A stretch of 64,000 nucleotides of DNA from Bog-793 sp963785415 (GCA_963785415.1 CAWAVB010000001.1:2029976-2093975); one strand, 5' to 3'; shown: positions 35,453 to 44,657, counted from the stretch's first letter. Program-made: numbers and translations. The notes: generated by a model from the sequence alone, not told the origin.

Positions 35453-36232
35453 TTAGATCGACCGGCCGATCAGCTCCCCGACGCCGCCTACGACCGTGAC
35501 GTTGGGGCGCTTCTCGGGCAGTGCTCGGCCCGCCGACACCCACACCGCGGAGAGCCCGGCGTCGAGGGCCCCGATGATGTCGCGCTCCCAGCTGTCCCCG
35601 ACCATGACGGCCGACGCCGCCTTCGCGTCGAGTTGCGCAAGTGTGAGGGCGAAGACGTCGGGGTCAGGTTTGCCGAGACCGACCTCGCCGGAGATGACGA
35701 CGGCGTCGAAACAGTCGGCGAGGCCGGTTTTGGCTATCTTCAGCCGCTGGATGTCGGCCGGTCCGTTGGTGAGCATCCCGAGACGGCATCGCCCCTGGAG
35801 GGAGTGCACGAACTCGGCGGCATCCTCGATGAGCGGATGACCGCGTCGTTGCGATTCGACGTAGGTGTCCGAAAGGCGCGTCGCGAGCGCCGGATCGTCG
35901 ACGCCGAGCTCGGCGAGGGCGGCTCGCCAGGCCTCCTGTCGGTAGGCGGGGACCCACTCGCGGACTTCGTCGAGGATCGAGGGGCTGCCGTCGAACGTGG
36001 CCCACAGGCCCTCCCACGACGCGATCCCGAGCCGGTTGCAGAGCGGGTAGTCGGGCGCGGCGCGCCAGATCCGGCGGGCGGTCGCCAGGACGACCTCGGC
36101 AACCCCTCCGGGATCCCGACCCCGGACGAGCTCGGCGGCCCGTCGCAGCGAGGCCCGCGCCACCGCCTCCTCGACGATCAGCGTGTCGTCGAGGTCGAGG
36201 ATGACCGCCTGGGAGACCACGTCCGCAAACAT
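35453..36232 (-). CDS. HAD-superfamily hydrolase
   Basis: The 259-residue protein has motif I QAVILDLDDTLIVEEAVA, motif II LGMLTNGPAD, the lysine of motif III in GEVGLGKPDPDVFA and motif IV VMVGDSWERDIIGA. A C1 helical cap lies between motifs I and II. It probably removes phosphate from a small metabolite. The ATG at 36232 is used. No neighbour suggests a substrate. Confidence 0.9.
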   Translation of the reverse strand: MFADVVSQAVILDLDDTLIVEEAVARASLRRAAELVRGRDPGGVAEVVLATARRIWRAAPDYPLCNRLGIASWEGLWATFDGSPSILDEVREWVPAYRQEAWRAALAELGVDDPALATRLSDTYVESQRRGHPLIEDAAEFVHSLQGRCRLGMLTNGPADIQRLKIAKTGLADCFDAVVISGEVGLGKPDPDVFALTLAQLDAKAASAVMVGDSWERDIIGALDAGLSAVWVSAGRALPEKRPNVTVVGGVGELIGRSI

Positions 36233-36724
36233 ACCGAGGTACCGATGCCGTAAGCCACCGTGACTGCGCCAGTCGCCGCCGTCCCGCCCCTCATCGACCG
36301 GCGGGCGGGGTGGGCGCTGATACACCCGGAACTGTCCAATTCCGTCACCGAGCCGTCAGTCCGCTCGCGACCGGCGTCGCCGGCGGAATTCGGGCATGCG
36401 TACGGGATCGGCTCCGGTCGCCCCGTAGGTGGGCGTCGGGTCGCTTGACCGCCGCTCGAGATGGGAGCCGGTTTGGTGATGGATTCAGATCGCCGGCACG
36501 CTCACCACCGGCTCGAACGTGCCGAGCTCACCGCATGCGTGATCGGTTACGGCGTTCCCGCCGCATTCTGAGGATTGAGAGGATCCGCCTGAAGATGAAC
36601 GCCATATCCGCAAGCTACCGCTTCTGCGTACCGAATCGGACGGGCAGACGGGCCGTCGTGTCGACCTGACCACCGGAGGACGGGTCGCACCGTGCGCGGT
36701 GCCGCGCTGACCGGGAATGCCCCC
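36233..36724. other. Intergenic region without a recognised gene
   Basis: This stretch of about 490 bases shows no frame with protein-like composition on either strand and no clear RNA or terminator. Confidence 0.4.
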
Positions 36725-36946
36725 CTAACGTCCCGGAGGATCCTCGTCCTCGATCTCGCCCACGATTCGGGGTCTCGGCCCCATGAAGACCTCGAGGATC
36801 GTGTTGGAAGTCGGTGGGGGAGGCGGCAGTCGATCAACTTCCGCCTCGGCGGCGAGGAGCTCGGGATTGGACTCCATCTCCTCGAGCGACACCTCGTCTT
36901 CGAGGCGGCTGTTTTCGACTTGCCGGTCTCGCCGGAAGATCCGCAT
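36725..36946 (-). CDS. Possible small acidic protein
   Basis: A frame starting at ATG 36946 gives about 73 residues with a basic start (MRIFRRDRQVENS), an acidic middle (EDEVSLEEMESNPELLAAEA), a Pro run and an acidic end (EIEDEDPPGR). Composition and codon use look coding, but the gene is short and unmatched. It is the only plausible frame in the 36233-37144 interval. Confidence 0.4.
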   Translation of the reverse strand: MRIFRRDRQVENSRLEDEVSLEEMESNPELLAAEAEVDRLPPPPPTSNTILEVFMGPRPRIVGEIEDEDPPGR

Positions 36947-37131
36947 GTCTGGCACGTTAACGCCGGGCCCGGCGGCACGGTCGCTCTGCCCGACCGCTGC
37001 AGACACGGATCCCGAAGGGCCAATCGATCCCGCGTCACGGCGGTGCCCGGCGCTGGCGCCGGACTCGGACCGTTGTTCGGGATCCTCGGTCAGATGCCGA
37101 GATGACCGTCACAGAATTCCCGACATTCGGC

Positions 37132-37137
37132 TAGCTT
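37132..37137 (+). promoter_or_regulatory. -10 element for leaderless transcription of the gene at 37145
   Basis: TAGCTT lies 7 bases before the ATG at 37145, so the transcript should begin at or near the start codon. No ribosome-binding site is seen. Confidence 0.45.
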
Positions 37138-37144
37138 TCCGCGT

Positions 37145-38497
37145 ATGTCGGACGAGATCGAGCCTTCGGGCATGGCGGGGAGCACCGAGGAAGAGCTGAC
37201 GATGTCGACCCGAGGTCCCTCGCGACGGGGTCGCAGGATCATCACCGTCGTCGTCGCCGTCTGCCTCGTGGGTGGCGGCATCGGCGCGGCGGTCGCCGTC
37301 ACCGGCAGCTCGGGCGGTTCTTCGAAGCCGGCTGCGGCGGTCCGCAAACTGCTCGACGCGGCGAACCACAGCGACCTCCTCGGCGCCGTCGACGCGATCG
37401 TGCCGGGCGAGCGGACGGCGATCGAGCCGGGCATGTTGGGACTGGTCGCTCAGCTCGAACGGTTGGACGTGCTGTCCCACAACACGAACCTCAAAGACGT
37501 CGGTGGTCTGTCATTGCATTTCTCAGGGATCAAGACGGCGACGACGATGCTCAGCTCCGACGTCGCCGCCGTCGCCATCACGAGCGGAACGGTGACGGGG
37601 TCATTCGACGCGACGTCGCTGCCGATCGGCTCCTTCGGGAGCCGGCTCACCCGCGGCCGGCTCACCGGGCAGAAGGAATCCTCGACGAGCCCGGTCACGA
37701 CGGGTCGCGAGGCGATCGTGACCGAGCAGGTCAATGGGACCTGGTATGTGAGCCTCGGTTACACGATCGCCTACGACGCACTCCGGTCGGCGGACCGCCC
37801 AGCCGCCCTGCCCCCGACGAACGAGGCCGTGAGCGCGACCGGCAGCAGTACGCCGGAGAGCGCGGTGGCCACGCTGCTGAACGACGCCGTCGAGTTCAAC
37901 CTCCGCGGGGTCATCGCCGACCTGCCACCCGGAGAAATGGGGGCGTTCCAGAGTTATGCGCCGCGCTTCCTCGGCAAGGCGGACCAGTCGCTGGCGAAGG
38001 CCCGTTCCGAGGTGACCATGCGGATCACGCACATGGTGCTGTCGGGCTCGCCGATCGCCGGCGGAACGCTTGTCAAGGTGAGCGGCCTTGGACTTTCGGC
38101 GACCGTCGAAGGCGTCACCTTGGCGTACAAGGACGGCTGTCTGACCTACTCGTACCTCGGCCGATCGGTCCGCCGCTGCCCGTCGCCCGCCATGACGCGG
38201 GCGGCGGACAAGAAGCTCATCGGGGTCCTGCCGCGGTCGCTCCGCGGGCTCGTCACGCGAGTGATGAAGGACCGCACGACCTTCGGGTTCGTGACCGTGG
38301 AGGACAACGGCCGGTGGTTCGTGAGCCCCGTGGCGACGATGCTCGACGCCCTGAACGGGTCCCTGTCGATCCTCCAGCCGCAGGATCTCGAGGCGATCGC
38401 GTCACTGGTCGAGAATCCGGCGGAGCTTCACACCATCGAGACCTCGGTCGAGCAGCTCCTGTACGGCGCGCTGGCATCGGGGAGCTCCACGTTCTGA
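37145..38497 (+). CDS. Membrane-anchored extracellular protein with two similar halves
   Basis: The 450-residue protein has a short cytoplasmic start, one hydrophobic segment (IITVVVAVCLVGGGIGAAVA) and a long external part. The external part contains two alike blocks: AAAVRKLLDAANHSDLLGAV with IVPGER, and SAVATLLNDAVEFNLRGVIA with LPPGEM. This is an internal repeat of a small domain. Both halves contain a W-Y/F-V/S-type strand (GTWYVSLGYTI and GRWFVSPVATM). No catalytic motif is seen; the architecture is that of actinobacterial exported proteins of unknown function. Confidence 0.7.
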   Translation: MSDEIEPSGMAGSTEEELTMSTRGPSRRGRRIITVVVAVCLVGGGIGAAVAVTGSSGGSSKPAAAVRKLLDAANHSDLLGAVDAIVPGERTAIEPGMLGLVAQLERLDVLSHNTNLKDVGGLSLHFSGIKTATTMLSSDVAAVAITSGTVTGSFDATSLPIGSFGSRLTRGRLTGQKESSTSPVTTGREAIVTEQVNGTWYVSLGYTIAYDALRSADRPAALPPTNEAVSATGSSTPESAVATLLNDAVEFNLRGVIADLPPGEMGAFQSYAPRFLGKADQSLAKARSEVTMRITHMVLSGSPIAGGTLVKVSGLGLSATVEGVTLAYKDGCLTYSYLGRSVRRCPSPAMTRAADKKLIGVLPRSLRGLVTRVMKDRTTFGFVTVEDNGRWFVSPVATMLDALNGSLSILQPQDLEAIASLVENPAELHTIETSVEQLLYGALASGSSTF

Positions 38498-38681
38498 TCG
38501 GTTGAGCCACGGATTCTGGGACGGCCGGGGAAGGGTCCGCGCAACCGGGCCCTCGGCTGCCGCGAGCCGGTCGCGCGACGCCGTGCGACCGGTTGCATCG
38601 TCGGGCGACACGGCCTCCGGGCGCGCTCGACTCGCATCACGGCGGTTCTATGGTGAGCACGGTCGAGGGAAAGAGCCGCAC

Positions 38682-39992
38682 ATGGGAATCGGGCGGAGCA
38701 GTCGGGTGCGCGACCACAGGAGCCGCCAGGGATCGGTCGGACACGGGAAGCCCGGGAATCGCTGGTTACCGGCGACCGCGGTGACACTGGGTCTCGGGCT
38801 CGCCGGGGGTCTCCTGGCGGCCGGGCCCAGCGCGGCGGCCCCGTCGCCTGCAAGGCGCGCCGATCCGGGGCTCATGGCATCCACGGGCGCCGCGAGGCAC
38901 GCGGCGCCGAAGGAGGAGGCCGCTCAGCCTGGCTTCGAGCTCAAGTCGCTCCAGGCGAGGCGCGATACCAAACCCGACTACGTGGTGGACGTGCTCTACC
39001 CGCGGCTCACCGGACTGCCGGGGAGCGTCGTGGCACGCATCAACGCCCGGATCACCGCCTTCGTCGCCGAGACCATGTCGCATTTCAAATCGGAGGTGAA
39101 TGCCGAGCCGAGGATCCACCTTCCGATCGGTGTCGGGCCGTCGACACTCATCGGCACGGTGACGACGGACTTCGACAGCGACCAGATCGTCTCCGTGAGC
39201 TTTGACGAATACACGTACCTCTCCGGAGCGGCGCACGGCATCACCATCGCCACGACTTTCAACTTCGACGCGCTGACCGGGCAGCCCTACCGGTTGGCGG
39301 ACCTTTTCATACCGTCCTCGAACTGGCTCGTCGCTCTGTCGCGGGCGAGTCGAGGCGCGCTTTCCAGGCTCTTCGGCAGCGCCGCCTTGATGACGGTGTG
39401 GATCGATCCCGGAACGACGCCCAAGGCGTCGAACTTCTCGGCATGGTCGATCACGCCCTGGGGTCTGCAGATCACCTTCGGCGACTACCAGGTGGCCCCG
39501 TACTCGGCCGGCATGCCGCAGATCACGATTCCCTACGCCTCGCTCGCCGGGATCGCGCGGGCCTCGGGCCCGCTCGCGCTCGCCGCCCAGGAGGCAGCCT
39601 CGGAGGTCGCGGGCCCGTCGCGTATGCCGCTTTTGCCGGAGGTGAGCCAGCCCTCCTCCGGCGAGTGCTACCGGCCGCTGCTCGTCGAAGCGAAGGGGCC
39701 GATCCCTACTGTGTTCATGTGCCCGGGTGGACGCATCAACGTCGCCGCGTGGGACGACCTCTCCCAGTACCTTGACGGCGCGGGGACGGCGGGGCTGCGG
39801 ATGATCACGCTTTCGAGTACGCCGTCACTGGCGACCATGCGCGCTGTGATGTGCGCCGATCTCGGACCGGGCGTCTTCTCGAACGCGAGCACCGAGATCG
39901 CGATCGAGCGGCTCGCCGCCGAATACCACGGCTGGCGGTTCCCGTCCCCGCCGGCGGCGGGATTCCCGGGGTTCTGTCACGAGAGGAAGTAG
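38682..39992 (+). CDS. Secreted protein with RsiV-like (DUF3298) domain
   Basis: The 436-residue protein has a signal peptide (WLPATAVTLGLGLAGGLLAA). A DUF3298-type core follows, with VDVLYPRLTGLPGSVVARIN, SFDEYTYLSGAAHGITIATT and FNFDALTGQPYRLADLF, as in RsiV-type sensor domains. The C-terminal 110 residues (SSGECYRPLLVEAKGPIPTV onward, with four cysteines) form an additional module not typical of RsiV. No transmembrane anchor is present after the signal, so it is probably secreted, not an anti-sigma factor. The ATG at 38682 is chosen on the signal peptide. Confidence 0.8.
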   Translation: MGIGRSSRVRDHRSRQGSVGHGKPGNRWLPATAVTLGLGLAGGLLAAGPSAAAPSPARRADPGLMASTGAARHAAPKEEAAQPGFELKSLQARRDTKPDYVVDVLYPRLTGLPGSVVARINARITAFVAETMSHFKSEVNAEPRIHLPIGVGPSTLIGTVTTDFDSDQIVSVSFDEYTYLSGAAHGITIATTFNFDALTGQPYRLADLFIPSSNWLVALSRASRGALSRLFGSAALMTVWIDPGTTPKASNFSAWSITPWGLQITFGDYQVAPYSAGMPQITIPYASLAGIARASGPLALAAQEAASEVAGPSRMPLLPEVSQPSSGECYRPLLVEAKGPIPTVFMCPGGRINVAAWDDLSQYLDGAGTAGLRMITLSSTPSLATMRAVMCADLGPGVFSNASTEIAIERLAAEYHGWRFPSPPAAGFPGFCHERK

Positions 39993-40343
39993 GCGGCAGA
40001 TGACAGCGCCGGCCGTTGGACCACGGCGTTTGACGCGCCCGGACCCGCCGCCAAGACTGACGACGGAACCCGGAACCTAGGTGCCGGGTGATGACAACGA
40101 GGAATCGCCGCTCCTCGTCCCGGGGGGATCGCCGGTGAGAGCACGCTTCGACGCCGTCCCTGACGCCACGGTCATCGCATGCCCGCGCGACCCCGGTTCC
40201 CAGTTCATGCGCTCGACGCGGGCTTCCACCGCCTGCCGGCCTGCTGGTCGCATCCCGGCGCCATGCCTCGACGATCGCGGGGTCGGGCGGCGCCGGCGAA
40301 AGGTCGCGCGAATCGTCCGTCGCAGCTGCCGAGATAGGAGCCC
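39993..40343. other. Intergenic region without a recognised gene
   Basis: About 350 bases precede the radical SAM gene. There is no convincing coding frame, RNA or repeat. A ribosome-binding site (ATAGGAG) lies at its right end. Confidence 0.4.
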
Positions 40344-40346
40344 GTG

Positions 40347-41900
40347 ATGCGCATCCGACTCGTCGAACCCCGTCCAGCCGGCCACAACGTCTACGACCGC
40401 GCGCTCCTGCCCCGGCTCGGCCTCCCGCTCATGGGCAAGATGCTCACCGACGCGGGTCACGACGTCCGCGTCTACTGCGAGATGCTCGCGCCGGTCGACC
40501 TGGAGGACTGCCTGCGCGCCGATCTCGTCGGTATCTCCTCGACGACCTCCACTTCACCTGACGCCTACCGCCTCGCCGAGGTCCTTACCGAAGCGGGGGT
40601 GCCGGTCGTGCTCGGTGGCCCGCACGTGACCTTCCGCCCCGACGAGGCGCTCACCCATGCGCCGTTCGTCGTGCGCGGTGAGGGTGAGTCGACGCTCGTG
40701 GAGCTCGTCACCGCGCTCGGCGAGGGTGGGGCGTTCGAGTCGGTCCTTGGGCTCTCCTACGTCGCCGAGGAGGGCGAGCCGTGTCACAACCCGGCCCGGC
40801 CGCGTTGTTCGCAAGAGGAGTTCGAGCGCCTGCCGATCCCGGACCTGACGCTCATCGACGGGTACGCGCGCATGACGACGAAGCCGATCATGACCCAGTG
40901 GGGCTGTCCTTTTGACTGCGAGTTCTGCGGTGTGACGGCGATGTTCTCCCGAGTCGTCCGGCACCGGCGCCCTGAGCAGGTGATCGAGGAGCTCGCCGGG
41001 CTCCAGGCGGACAGGGTCTTTTTCCACGACGACAACTTCGTCGTGAACAAGACGCGGACGGCGCGGCTCCTCAACGCCATGCTCGACACCGGGAACACCC
41101 CTGCCTGGTTCGCCCAGGTCCGTTCGGAGACGGGCCTGCGATCGCTCGCCCACCAGGAGGCCGACGACGACTTCCTCGACCTCATGCACCGGGCGGGCTG
41201 CCAGATGGTGATGATCGGCATCGAGGCGATCACCGACGCGGGACTTGCCGAGATCGGCAAGCGTCAGCGGGTGACGATGATCGAGCAGGCGATCCGGGCC
41301 TACCACGCCCACCACATCGCCGTGCACGGGATGTTCATCGCCGGGCTCGACACCGACACGGTCGGGAGCGCCGAGGCGATCGCGGCCTTCGCCCGTCGGC
41401 TGCACATCGACACGTTCCAGCTGATGGTGGAGACGCCACTTCCGGGCACACGGCTGTGGGACCGCGTCGCCGAGGAGGACCGGCTGTTAAGCGACGACTG
41501 GTCGCTTTTCGACGGCCACCACGTCGTCATGCAGCCGGCGCAGATGACGCCGCTCGAGCTCCAGCTCGGCGTGTTGCGGGCGATGCGCCGCTTCTATTCC
41601 TGGCCGACGATCCTCAACGGGGGACTGGCGGGCATTCTCCGCCATCTCCCGTCGTTCACGGCCGCGGCGCGTCCGGCCTTCGTCCGCCGGCTTCCGACGC
41701 TCGCCCGTGTCGCCTGGGCCCAGCGCTGGGAGGACGTGGCGCCGACGATGCGGGCGGCGCTGTCCGAGAAGGTCCGGGCCCGCGTGAGCTCGGCGATGTG
41801 GCTGCCGGCCCTCCGCTTCTACGCCCGGCGCCAGATCGCCGCCTGGACCAAGGACGACCGCTCCCAGGCCTACCTCGCCCACCTCGCCTCCGGGGCGTGA
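40347..41900 (+). CDS. B12-binding radical SAM enzyme
   Basis: The 517-residue protein has an N-terminal cobalamin-binding fold (MRIRLVEPRPAGHNVYDRAL, VYCEMLAPVDLEDCLRADLV, VPVVLGGPHVTFRPDEAL) and a radical SAM core with the [4Fe-4S] motif CPFDCEFC. FFHDDNFVVNKTRTARLL, MVMIGIEAITDAGLAEIGKR and MVETPLPGTRLWD follow. This is the COG1032-type architecture, whose members methylate or rearrange unactivated carbons. The C-terminal 100 residues are helical. B12 dependence fits the import operon with riboswitch at the left of the window. The substrate is unknown. The ATG at 40347 follows ATAGGAG. Confidence 0.9.
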   Translation: MRIRLVEPRPAGHNVYDRALLPRLGLPLMGKMLTDAGHDVRVYCEMLAPVDLEDCLRADLVGISSTTSTSPDAYRLAEVLTEAGVPVVLGGPHVTFRPDEALTHAPFVVRGEGESTLVELVTALGEGGAFESVLGLSYVAEEGEPCHNPARPRCSQEEFERLPIPDLTLIDGYARMTTKPIMTQWGCPFDCEFCGVTAMFSRVVRHRRPEQVIEELAGLQADRVFFHDDNFVVNKTRTARLLNAMLDTGNTPAWFAQVRSETGLRSLAHQEADDDFLDLMHRAGCQMVMIGIEAITDAGLAEIGKRQRVTMIEQAIRAYHAHHIAVHGMFIAGLDTDTVGSAEAIAAFARRLHIDTFQLMVETPLPGTRLWDRVAEEDRLLSDDWSLFDGHHVVMQPAQMTPLELQLGVLRAMRRFYSWPTILNGGLAGILRHLPSFTAAARPAFVRRLPTLARVAWAQRWEDVAPTMRAALSEKVRARVSSAMWLPALRFYARRQIAAWTKDDRSQAYLAHLASGA

Positions 41901-41985
41901 CCACTCCCGCCGTCGGGCGTCGGTCGGCCGGCAGGCGAGCGGGCAGTCGGCACGCCGTGCGCGGCGACCGGGCGGTGGCGTCCCG

Positions 41986-43257
41986 ATGACCGTCGCGGCG
42001 CCCGTCGTCGTCATGGCCAAGCCGGTCGGCCCGGTGTGCAACTTCGACTGCGGTTACTGCTACTACCTCAAGAAGACGGGCCTGTTCGGGCCGGGCGAGC
42101 GGTACCGGATGGGACACGACGTCCTCGAGGCCTACGTCGCAGCGCTCATCGCAGCGAGCCCGGGCCCGGACGTGCACTTCGTCTGGCACGGCGGGGAACC
42201 GACCCTTGCCGGGATGCCTTTCTACGCGGAGGCGCTTGCCCTCCAGGAGCGTTACCTGCCCGCGGGATGGAATTGCGAGAACAACATCCAGACGAACGGG
42301 AGCCTGCTTGACGACGCCTGGTGTGCCTTCCTCGCCGAGCACCGCTTCACCGTCGGGCTCAGCATCGACGGCCCGGCGCGCCTCCACGACGCCGGTCGGC
42401 CCGACCGCCGCGGCCGTCCGACCCACGACCGCGTCATGCGCGGACTGCGCAACCTTCGCGCCCACGGGATCGAACCCGACGTGCTCTGCACCCTGAACGC
42501 GCGCAACGTCGCGCACCCGGCCGAGGTCTACCGGTTCTTCCTCCAGGAGGACGTCCGCTGGCTCCAGTTCCTGCCGGTCGTTGACCGCGGGGCCGACGGC
42601 CGCGTCTCGGACTGGTCGGTGTCCGCGGAGGCGATGGGGGAGTTCCTCTGCTTGGTGTTCGACGAGTGGGTCCGCTACGACGTCGGGCGGATCGGGGTGC
42701 AGAACTTCCTCGAGGGCCTCCTCGTCGCGACCGGCCGGCCCGCCAACCTCTGCGTCGTCGCCGAGACCTGCGGGCGGGTCCTCGCGGCCGAGCACGACGG
42801 TTCCGTCTACTCGTGCGACCACTTCGTCGACCCGGCCCACCGCCTCGGTGACGTATCGACCGACGGCATTAAGTCGCTCGTCGACGGAGACCGTCAGCGA
42901 CGCTTCGGTGCCGGGAAGCGAGAGTCCCTCCCCGCCTGCTGCCGGACGTGTCCGGTCCTTCGCTTTTGCAACGGGGGTTGCCCGAAGGACCGTTTTGCTG
43001 CTTGCCCGGACGGCGAAGCCGGTCTCAACTTCCTGTGCGCGGGCTACCGCCGCTTCTTCGGACACATCGAGCCCTACCTCGGCCGGATGGCCGCGCTCGC
43101 GCAACTCGGACGACCCCCCACCGCCATCATGGGCGAACTCGAGCTCGCCGAGCAGACCGAGCGCCAGCGTTGGCGCGCGGCCGCGCGCAACGACCCCTGC
43201 CCGTGCGGAAGCGGACTGAAGTACAAGCGCTGCTGCCTGCCGAATCGCCGTGGCTGA
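41986..43257 (+). CDS. Anaerobic sulfatase-maturase-like radical SAM/SPASM protein with C-terminal SEC-C motif
   Basis: The 423-residue protein has the radical SAM cluster motif CNFDCGYCYY, VHFVWHGGEPTLAGMPFYAE, FTVGLSIDGPARLHDAGRPD and the SPASM-type cysteines (VYSCDHFVDPAHRLGDV, CCRTCPVLRFCNGGCPKDRF), the layout of anaerobic sulfatase-maturating enzymes (formylglycine generation). At the end, after residue 400, it carries NDPCPCGSGLKYKRCCL, a SEC-C zinc motif that the basic family does not have. No sulfatase gene is in the window, so the target may be elsewhere. It follows the B12 radical SAM gene on the same strand by 85 bases. Confidence 0.9.
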   Translation: MTVAAPVVVMAKPVGPVCNFDCGYCYYLKKTGLFGPGERYRMGHDVLEAYVAALIAASPGPDVHFVWHGGEPTLAGMPFYAEALALQERYLPAGWNCENNIQTNGSLLDDAWCAFLAEHRFTVGLSIDGPARLHDAGRPDRRGRPTHDRVMRGLRNLRAHGIEPDVLCTLNARNVAHPAEVYRFFLQEDVRWLQFLPVVDRGADGRVSDWSVSAEAMGEFLCLVFDEWVRYDVGRIGVQNFLEGLLVATGRPANLCVVAETCGRVLAAEHDGSVYSCDHFVDPAHRLGDVSTDGIKSLVDGDRQRRFGAGKRESLPACCRTCPVLRFCNGGCPKDRFAACPDGEAGLNFLCAGYRRFFGHIEPYLGRMAALAQLGRPPTAIMGELELAEQTERQRWRAAARNDPCPCGSGLKYKRCCLPNRRG

Positions 43258-43356
43258 TCCCGCGAGACGAACCGCGCCCCGGACGCCGTGCCGCGACACA
43301 CGCCGGCGGCGACGGCCCGGGCCCACGCCGTCCATCCCGCTAACATCGACGCTCCG

Positions 43357-44091
43357 ATGGCGGGAAGCGTCGCTTTCGTCTGCGCGATGCCGATGGAACT
43401 CGCCCCGCTCCGGCGCCGGCTCTCGCTGAAGCGCGTTCGGGCGGGATCGTGCGAGTTCTACTCCGGGTCGCTCGCCGGCCGGCCGGCGGTGGCGACGGTC
43501 ACCGGCATGGGCGGGGTGCTCGCCGCGAAGGGCCTCGGACGCCTACTCGGGGCGGTCGACGTCGAACGCGTCGTCGTCGTCGGCATCACCGGTACCCTGC
43601 GAGCCGACGCCGCGATCGGATCGCTCGTCGTGCCCGAGGTCGTCGTCCACGCGGCGAGCGGCGCCGAACACCGGCCGGCTCGGCTCGGAGAAGCCGAGCC
43701 GCAGGGCAAGATGTGGACGACCGACGAGCTCGTCACCGATCCGGAGGCCATCTCGCGGCTTCAGGCGGATGGTGTCGTGGCGCTGGACATGGAGACCGCC
43801 GTGATCGCCGAGGCGTGCGAGGAGCTCGGCATCCCGTGGTCGGTCTTTCGGGCGGTGAGCGACCGGGCGAGCGACGCGAGCCTCGACGACGCGGTCTTCG
43901 CGCTGATCAACCCGGACGGCTCCTACCGGCGCCGCGCGATCGTCGGCTACTTCCTAAGGCATCCCGGACGCATCCGAGCCATGGTCACCATGTCCAAGGA
44001 CGCGAGGCTCGCCGCGGAGAACGCGGCGGCGGCGGCTGTGCGCGCCGTCGAGCGTCTTTCGCCGGCCGGGGATTGCCCGAGCGACCGGTAG
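43357..44091 (+). CDS. PNP/UDP-family nucleoside phosphorylase or nucleosidase
   Basis: The 244-residue protein begins VAFVCAMPMELAPLRRRLSL. It contains VATVTGMGGVLAAKGLGRLL, VVVVGITGTLRADAAIGSLV, the methionine/glutamate pair in VVALDMETAVIAEACEELGI and the acid in FRAVSDRASDASLDD, as in MTA/SAH nucleosidases and purine nucleoside phosphorylases. It would cleave a nucleoside, for example a product of SAM or adenosyl radical chemistry, which fits its two radical SAM neighbours (inference). HpnG of hopanoid synthesis belongs to the same superfamily. TAACAT near 43341 suggests a promoter with a very short leader. Confidence 0.87.
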   Translation: MAGSVAFVCAMPMELAPLRRRLSLKRVRAGSCEFYSGSLAGRPAVATVTGMGGVLAAKGLGRLLGAVDVERVVVVGITGTLRADAAIGSLVVPEVVVHAASGAEHRPARLGEAEPQGKMWTTDELVTDPEAISRLQADGVVALDMETAVIAEACEELGIPWSVFRAVSDRASDASLDDAVFALINPDGSYRRRAIVGYFLRHPGRIRAMVTMSKDARLAAENAAAAAVRAVERLSPAGDCPSDR

Positions 44092-44207
44092 GAGCCTGCG
44101 GGGCTGGGCGCGCGGTGACCTCGCGGCCACGCGCGGACTGCTTCGAGTACCGACGCCGAGCCGTCCGCCGGCCGGTACGTGGTCCTCCGTCGGCCGGATC
44201 CCCGCGG

Positions 44208-44657
44208 TCACTCGGGCGGGGGTGTCTCCGTCGCGGGTCCGTCTGGTGCTTGCGTTGTGTCGTGGGGCTTCGCCTTGCCCAGTCGACGCACACCGTGATG
44301 GGTGAGGAGGTGACCCTGCACCCGGACGCGGAGTTGCAGGATGCGCGCCGCCCCGGCGAGCACGACGAATAGCCCGCCGACGACCGCGGCGAACAGAAGC
44401 GCCACTCCCTGCGGAAGGTGGCCGTGAAGACCGAAGAAGGAGACCTTCGCTGTCTGGCCGTTCTCGAGGATGAACACGAGCAGGACGAGGAGGACGAGCA
44501 GGCCGACGACGACCGCGGCCCAGTAGCCGCTCGTTCTCGTGTGCGCCAAGGGATGCGCCGCCGGCGCGACGGGTCGTTCGGCCGGCTGCGCTGGCGGCGC
44601 CTCGGGCGTCGGCCCGGTTGTCTCGGCGTTCTCGGCCGGCTTCTCCGTGTCAGTCAT
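44208..44657 (-). CDS. LapA-domain membrane protein
   Basis: The 149-residue protein has a Pro/Ala-rich cytoplasmic start, then YWAAVVVGLLVLLVLLVFIL as a first membrane segment, ENGQTAKVSFFGLHGHLPQG, and a second segment (ALLFAAVVGGLFVVLAGAAR), followed by a charged tail. This is the LapA (DUF1049) pattern. The family is named from E. coli LapA in LPS assembly, but actinobacterial members lack LPS and their role is unknown. Confidence 0.82.
   Translation of the reverse strand: MTDTEKPAENAETTGPTPEAPPAQPAERPVAPAAHPLAHTRTSGYWAAVVVGLLVLLVLLVFILENGQTAKVSFFGLHGHLPQGVALLFAAVVGGLFVVLAGAARILQLRVRVQGHLLTHHGVRRLGKAKPHDTTQAPDGPATETPPPE

Noticed and set aside
40347..44091. Hopanoid biosynthesis cluster (HpnG/HpnH/HpnJ)
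   Set aside because: The phosphorylase and B12 radical SAM protein share superfamilies with Hpn proteins, but no squalene-hopene cyclase or other hopanoid gene is nearby and the motifs are generic.
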